The notes under the pieces: model-generated
What the model saw: the letters and a program-made list of their open reading frames with translations, nothing else
What the model was told of the DNA's origin: nothing
Database searches by the model: none
Shown here: piece after piece, positions 59,570 through 64,000 of the stretch
Layout of the letters: every line of letters begins with the position of its first letter
How positions within the stretch are numbered: the stretch's first letter is position 1
Made by a program: the position numbers and the translations under genes
From: Sphaeramia orbicularis
Taxonomy: Eukaryota > Chordata > Actinopteri > Kurtiformes > Apogonidae
DNA: 64,000 bases
Reading direction: 5' to 3'
Assembly: GCF_902148855.1 (NCBI RefSeq)
Contig: NC_043957.1
Coordinates: forward strand, 53,045,788-53,109,787

Positions 59570-60289
59570 AATTTTCATAGCTAATATTTTGCCTTAATGT
59601 CAACAATTTCATGTGCCTGATATTTGGTCATTGGCTTGGATTTATCTATAAGGCTGTATTGGGCAAACTACCCCCATATCTTTGTCGCCTCCTGTCTCCA
59701 TTTACCAGTGGATACAACTCCCGCTCATCATACCCCAGAGTCCACTCTGAACTTGGTAAAACAGCTTTTTCCTATGATGGACCTTGCTCATGAAACAATT
59801 TGCAAAATTCACTTCAGCTTCAGCATTTCATTACCTTGGGTGAATTCAGATCTCTTCTGTCAAACTGTCTAACAGAAGTGTGTAACTGCTATTCTTAAAC
59901 TGATTTTTAGCTTTTATATTTTTAGTCATTTTATGTTGTCTTAATTGCATGTAGCTTTATACTCTTACTTCATTTGTACTGCACTGATGTGCCTCTTGGT
60001 CAGGTCTCCCTGGAAGAAGAGATTTCATCTCAAGGGACTTCCTGGTTAAATAAATTAGGACCGATATCTTCTGATACCAGTCATCTCTAGCTCGCATAGA
60101 GGAGTGAAACCAGAAAATCAAATAAAGAGGTTAATAGAGGTTAAATTTTTATAGCTAATATGTTGCCTTAATGTCAACAATTTCATGTGCCTGATATTTG
60201 GTCATTATTAGGACCAATATCTTCTGATACTAGTCGTCTCTAGCTCACATAGAGGAGTGAAACCAGAAAATATTCAAAATAAAGAGGTT
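59570..60289. repeat. Local tandem duplication (about 147 bp), one unit split by a LINE
   Basis: Unit 2 (60143-60289) is uninterrupted. Unit 1 is found in two pieces, 59570-59632 and 60054-60132, separated by a LINE fragment. Shared stretches include TTAATGTCAACAATTTCATG and GAGGAGTGAAACCAGAAAAT. Confidence 0.8.
59633..60053 (+). mobile_element. 5'-truncated LINE, CR1/L2-like 3' end
   Basis: It encodes a LINE protein C-terminus: FIYKAVLGKLPPYL then YPRVHSELGKTAFSY, and in a further frame WNNLQN-like and GEFRSLLSNCLTE-like segments, so the frame is disturbed. The tail GATTTCATCTCAAGGGACTT then CCTGGTTAAATAAA is a known fish LINE end. Intact neighbouring unit 2 shows the empty site. Confidence 0.75.
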
Positions 60290-61024
60290 GGAATTAGAGA
60301 ATTTTAAATAATTTTCCACAAAAGAAGTTCAAACCAGTTAATTGACTATCACAGTCCCAATTAATTGATTGTTGGGCTTCAGAAGTTCCTGACTACATTT
60401 TAGGTAACTTTTCCACACCTGTGCATATAAAACTGGGTGGCCAAAGTGGCAAGTGTTATGACAGGGTGTGTCCAGTTTCCTAAAGTTGAAATGATGTGTT
60501 AAAGGAAGTGGTTCGGTATTGTCAAGATGACACCATTCACACCCTCCCCTCTTCTCTGTGAATTTCACACATATTGTTCAGTGCAAATGTAGAAGGGAAA
60601 ACCAGATATTTTCAGCATTTGGATAGATTTTTCTTCTCCCCCTCAGGTTAAAACTATAGATGAAGAGACACTTTCCTACTGTTAGATGTTGCTTCTGTCA
60701 AAGCTCCCTTGGGAATATATTAAAACATTTTGAAGTTGTGGTAGTGAGAATACCAAGGTGATAACAGCTGTTCATGTAGACACAACCCAAGCATATGTGA
60801 ATGTAAAATCTCAGCCCAATATGTGGGAGATATTTCAACCCTAACAGTCAATTTACAGTCTAAATCCTTTTTACTTTTGGCTACATACAGTGTATACCTG
60901 TAAATCATAGGATCTTACTTATGTATGAGTCTCTAGTTGGCACATGGAGTATTATATCGGGTCTATTTTAACAGGAAATTTTCAGTACATATTGCAGTTG
61001 AAAGCACTTGATGTAATTTATAAA

Positions 61025-61700
61025 TAGTGCTATCATAAGACCCTTTTACACAGCACTTCTGTTCTGGGAATATTTCACCTTTAATCTGGAACAATGTCTG
61101 TGTATATGAAATGGTGGATCATTTAATTCCACCTTTGTAACACCTCTGGAGGTAGTAACAGAGCAGTGATTAAGGTGGAATCATGATTCCAGAATGCTAT
61201 GTAAAAGGAACACTTTTCGTTCCGCAACCAAGGTGTGACGTATTGATGACGTATTGCGTGTACAACCCCCACACTGGGTGGAGTTAAAAATGAGCGCAGG
61301 CTGTGTACAGTAAATAAACATATCAACACGACCAGAAAAATATCAGACTGGGGAGACACTGAGATCCGTGAGTTGTTGTCACTTTGGGCGGAGGACTCTA
61401 TCCATGCTAATATTTGTGGAAAGGTGAAAGACTCTGGAGAGGTTAGCAACACTGCTTATGCTTGGAGTATTTCCGATGCATAAGTTATACATTACACTAT
61501 ACGCTGCACTGTGTCACCGCTCCTTTGATTCCGGAACGCAGGTCCGCTGTGTAAACTTCCAGTCTGTCTCACCTCTGTTACTCCTTTGGCTTGGCTGTGG
61601 AAATCGGTCAGTGGTGGTTAAAAGGTGGGATCACCATCTCACCTTTTTTCCAGGATCTCTGTGTAAACGTGCCTGTAGTTTGACCAGTATAGACTCCACC
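61025..61700 (+). mobile_element. DNA-transposon fragment with Myb/SANT-like coding remnant
   Basis: At about 61341-61480 the plus strand reads SDWGDTEIRELLSLWAEDSI, the signature of the Myb/SANT (trihelix-like) proteins that accompany PIF/Harbinger transposons. TTTACACAG near 61045 and CTGTGTAAA near 61660 suggest degenerate inverted ends. No DDE transposase is present. Class assignment is inferred. Confidence 0.5.
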
Positions 61701-61749
61701 TGAGTTGGCAGAGCAGCCTATCAAAGCGGAACAGATGGTGAAGTCTGTT

Positions 61750-64000
61750 GAAAAAATTATGTTTACTCTGCAGCTGTAAAATATCCCACATCCATTACAT
61801 TTATTTATTGGAGTTCTTCAGTAACAAAATTGGACTGGGATTTTGTGAATTTAGCATAAATATTTTTATGACAACTTTCAGGAACTTTATATTAGGCACT
61901 GTGTGTACCTGGACAAGGGTGTCTGTGGATACTAACTGTACTTGCATACATAATGCTGGAACTTATAAATATCCAAAGTTATTCATGTACATCATTAAAT
62001 GTCATGTTAGTTATTACAGGAAGTATTTAGCAGTTAAAAGGTTACTTGGTTCTCTCACAATCAGTGTCTCAAATGCTGTTGGTATCAAATGTAATAATAC
62101 TAAATTGTATATTTCAAGTAGAAGTGATAGTGGATTTTTAAAGGCTGGTATAATAATGGTAGCTTTGAGCAGGGAACGAGCAATAGCTGATTAAACAGTC
62201 GATAACACCAAACTGTTGAACTGAGCAACTGTAAGTCAAAGTAATACCTTGATCATTAATTAGTTAAGAAATACATTGTAATTCAAGAATTGATGGTATG
62301 CTTTGTACATTATTAGATTTGTCAGTCTATTACACGTAAGAAATAAAAGCAAAGCCTGACATGCAGATAGATCATATGGCCACAAATATTTGAAAGAAAG
62401 AAAGAAGAAAGTATGAACACATTTTCCTGTAGTTAAATTGGACTAAAACTACTAAAACTAAAAGTTTAACTAATAAACCTTCTGTTGTCAAGTTTCACAC
62501 ATTATCAAGATACTCTTCAATCAAATTATATATCATGATAATCAATACATATAAATCAATACCAGTCAATAAGGATAATATTTTTTGTCACATTTCCCAG
62601 CCCTATCTTTCATTTGTAATTCCAAGGTATTCTCAGTGTAACAGTGAATCTTCCTGACTAAATAGTAACATGATATGATTTGCTGAGATCCCACCTCCAT
62701 GTTCTTATTCGTTTTATTATTAACATCAGAATCTGCACTTTGTTCCCTCTGCATTCCCCTCAGTTTCTGATGAAATACATGTCCCAGAATGCCTTTCAGG
62801 AGCTGGTGTTTACTTGTTGCAGTGAGATGTGGGTTATAAATAAAGTCAGTGTAGAGGGGCATGTTATGGTAAGGGAGAGAAAGATGGAGCCTCCTCGAAA
62901 GAAGAAAAATGGATCCCCTTTTGTTTGTCTTATGCAACTTGTTGAGTCTCTGCCGTGTGTTGTGGTCCTCTGAGATCTGCTCTTTGATCAACTTGTCGGA
63001 ATAAGTTAAGGCTTCCACTATGGATTAAGACTTTGATAGTGCAAGAGTTATGTGCATCAGAGGCTTGAACACAGTGTATATTAACTTATTATGACATTTA
63101 TATGAACAGTGAGTTGACACAACAGCCCTGGACTTGAATTGCAATTTCCAGATCGTTCTCCTGCTGTGTCTCTTTCTATATTCCCATTGTAGTCATAAAA
63201 AAGAAGGAATGTGGACAGTCCAGTGCTCGCATTCCTCTGACAAACACAAGAAACATTAATCCTGCTTATATAACCCATCTTCTATCTCACACACTGGAAG
63301 CTTTGATTGTTTTTGTTTGCTGTAAGTGCTTGTGCCTCTGCTGTTGATGTTCCTAACCTCTCTGTGCTCTCTCCTCCACCCCTCACATCGCAGGCTCGCA
63401 GGTCCTCTCCGACCACTTGTGAGGGTTTGCCTGTGACGTTAGCCAGAGTAGCTTTATTAGTTTTGTGGTCATAGCTGGGCTTACACTTGTTGTCATCACT
63501 CTGGGGTGTTTCCTCCAGCTGAGGCTCATAAAACACGTTGCTTTGTGACTGTCCCTTGATGTGGCACTGTCTTTACAGTTATTACAACCACAAATGGGCT
63601 GTGTGGAGAACAAGATGCAGTGTGCTGATGTGTATGCAGATCTGCTGCATGGCACTAGCGGTGATGCTTAGCTGGGTGGCTACCAGGGTGTTCATTAGCA
63701 CAATTTCTTGGCAAGCTTACTATGCATGAAGAGGCAATTTTTGAGGCACTTTGTGAACATCACAGGGATGTTGTTCCAGCTGCCTTATTAAATGTTAAAT
63801 GGGTGTTCCTATGAGAACAGAGCTGTCAGCATTTACAATGTGTATTTTATAATGCATAGAGTGCATTTACAAATTCTTATGGTTTAATTAAGCCATTTTT
63901 TTTACAGCAGATTTAAAGAGTCAGGCAGGGTCAAAGTGTGGGAACAAGTATATTAAATGTTAGAGAGACTTCATGTTGTTGCCTTTGATAAACATTCCTT
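61750..64000. other. GRK intron 1 sequence to window end
   Basis: No exon, repeat ends or RNA gene identified. A 148-codon frame at 61748-62194 is AT-rich with no domain. A short GAAA repeat lies near 62393. Confidence 0.5.

Noticed and set aside
61748-62194. 148-codon ORF in GRK intron 1
   Set aside because: AT-rich and without any family signature; likely chance in a low-stop stretch.

Overview
The window is vertebrate nuclear DNA, almost certainly from a teleost fish. Genes have many short exons with GT-AG introns, there are CpG-rich gene starts, and introns are packed with short inverted-repeat DNA transposons, 5'-truncated LINEs, a SINE and long microsatellites of the kind common in percomorph fishes. 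I read five host genes. Four lie head-to-tail on the minus strand; one starts on the plus strand at the right.

Layout: best2 (bestrophin-2 anion channel, 9 coding exons, 18095 down to 982); get3/asna1 (ATPase that delivers tail-anchored proteins to the ER, 7 coding exons, 30390 down to 22891); a single-exon noggin-family secreted protein (32400 down to 31486) with all nine cystine-knot cysteines but a much enlarged loop; tom1 (VHS-GAT endosomal sorting adaptor, 15 coding exons, 49199 down to 33791); and the first coding exon of a GRK4/5/6-type receptor kinase (56774-56825, plus), whose other exons lie beyond the right edge. All exon joins were made by eye: reading phases agree at every junction, and total lengths (611, 341, 304 and 487 aa) are whole numbers of codons.

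From memory of gene order, get3 followed by best2 on the same strand matches human ASNA1-BEST2 on chromosome 19, so this pair looks like ancient synteny. The genes do not form one pathway: best2 is a channel, get3 is in ER membrane-protein targeting, the noggin relative is an extracellular signalling antagonist candidate, tom1 sorts ubiquitinated cargo, and the GRK phosphorylates receptors.

Much of the rest is transposon history. Five copies of one hAT-type family carry 8-bp target duplications (two perfect). Two copies of a piggyBac-like TTAA element were each hit by that hAT family at different points. A 3.7-kb inverted-repeat element in a best2 intron contains three further insertions. A 569-bp foldback and a Gag-like fossil between inverted repeats lie in tom1 introns. 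A 15-bp-duplicated SINE and a LINE that landed in one unit of a local tandem duplication lie in the GRK intron. I found no prokaryotic features, CRISPR, tRNA or rRNA, and no clearly new multi-gene system. The most interesting host gene is the noggin relative.
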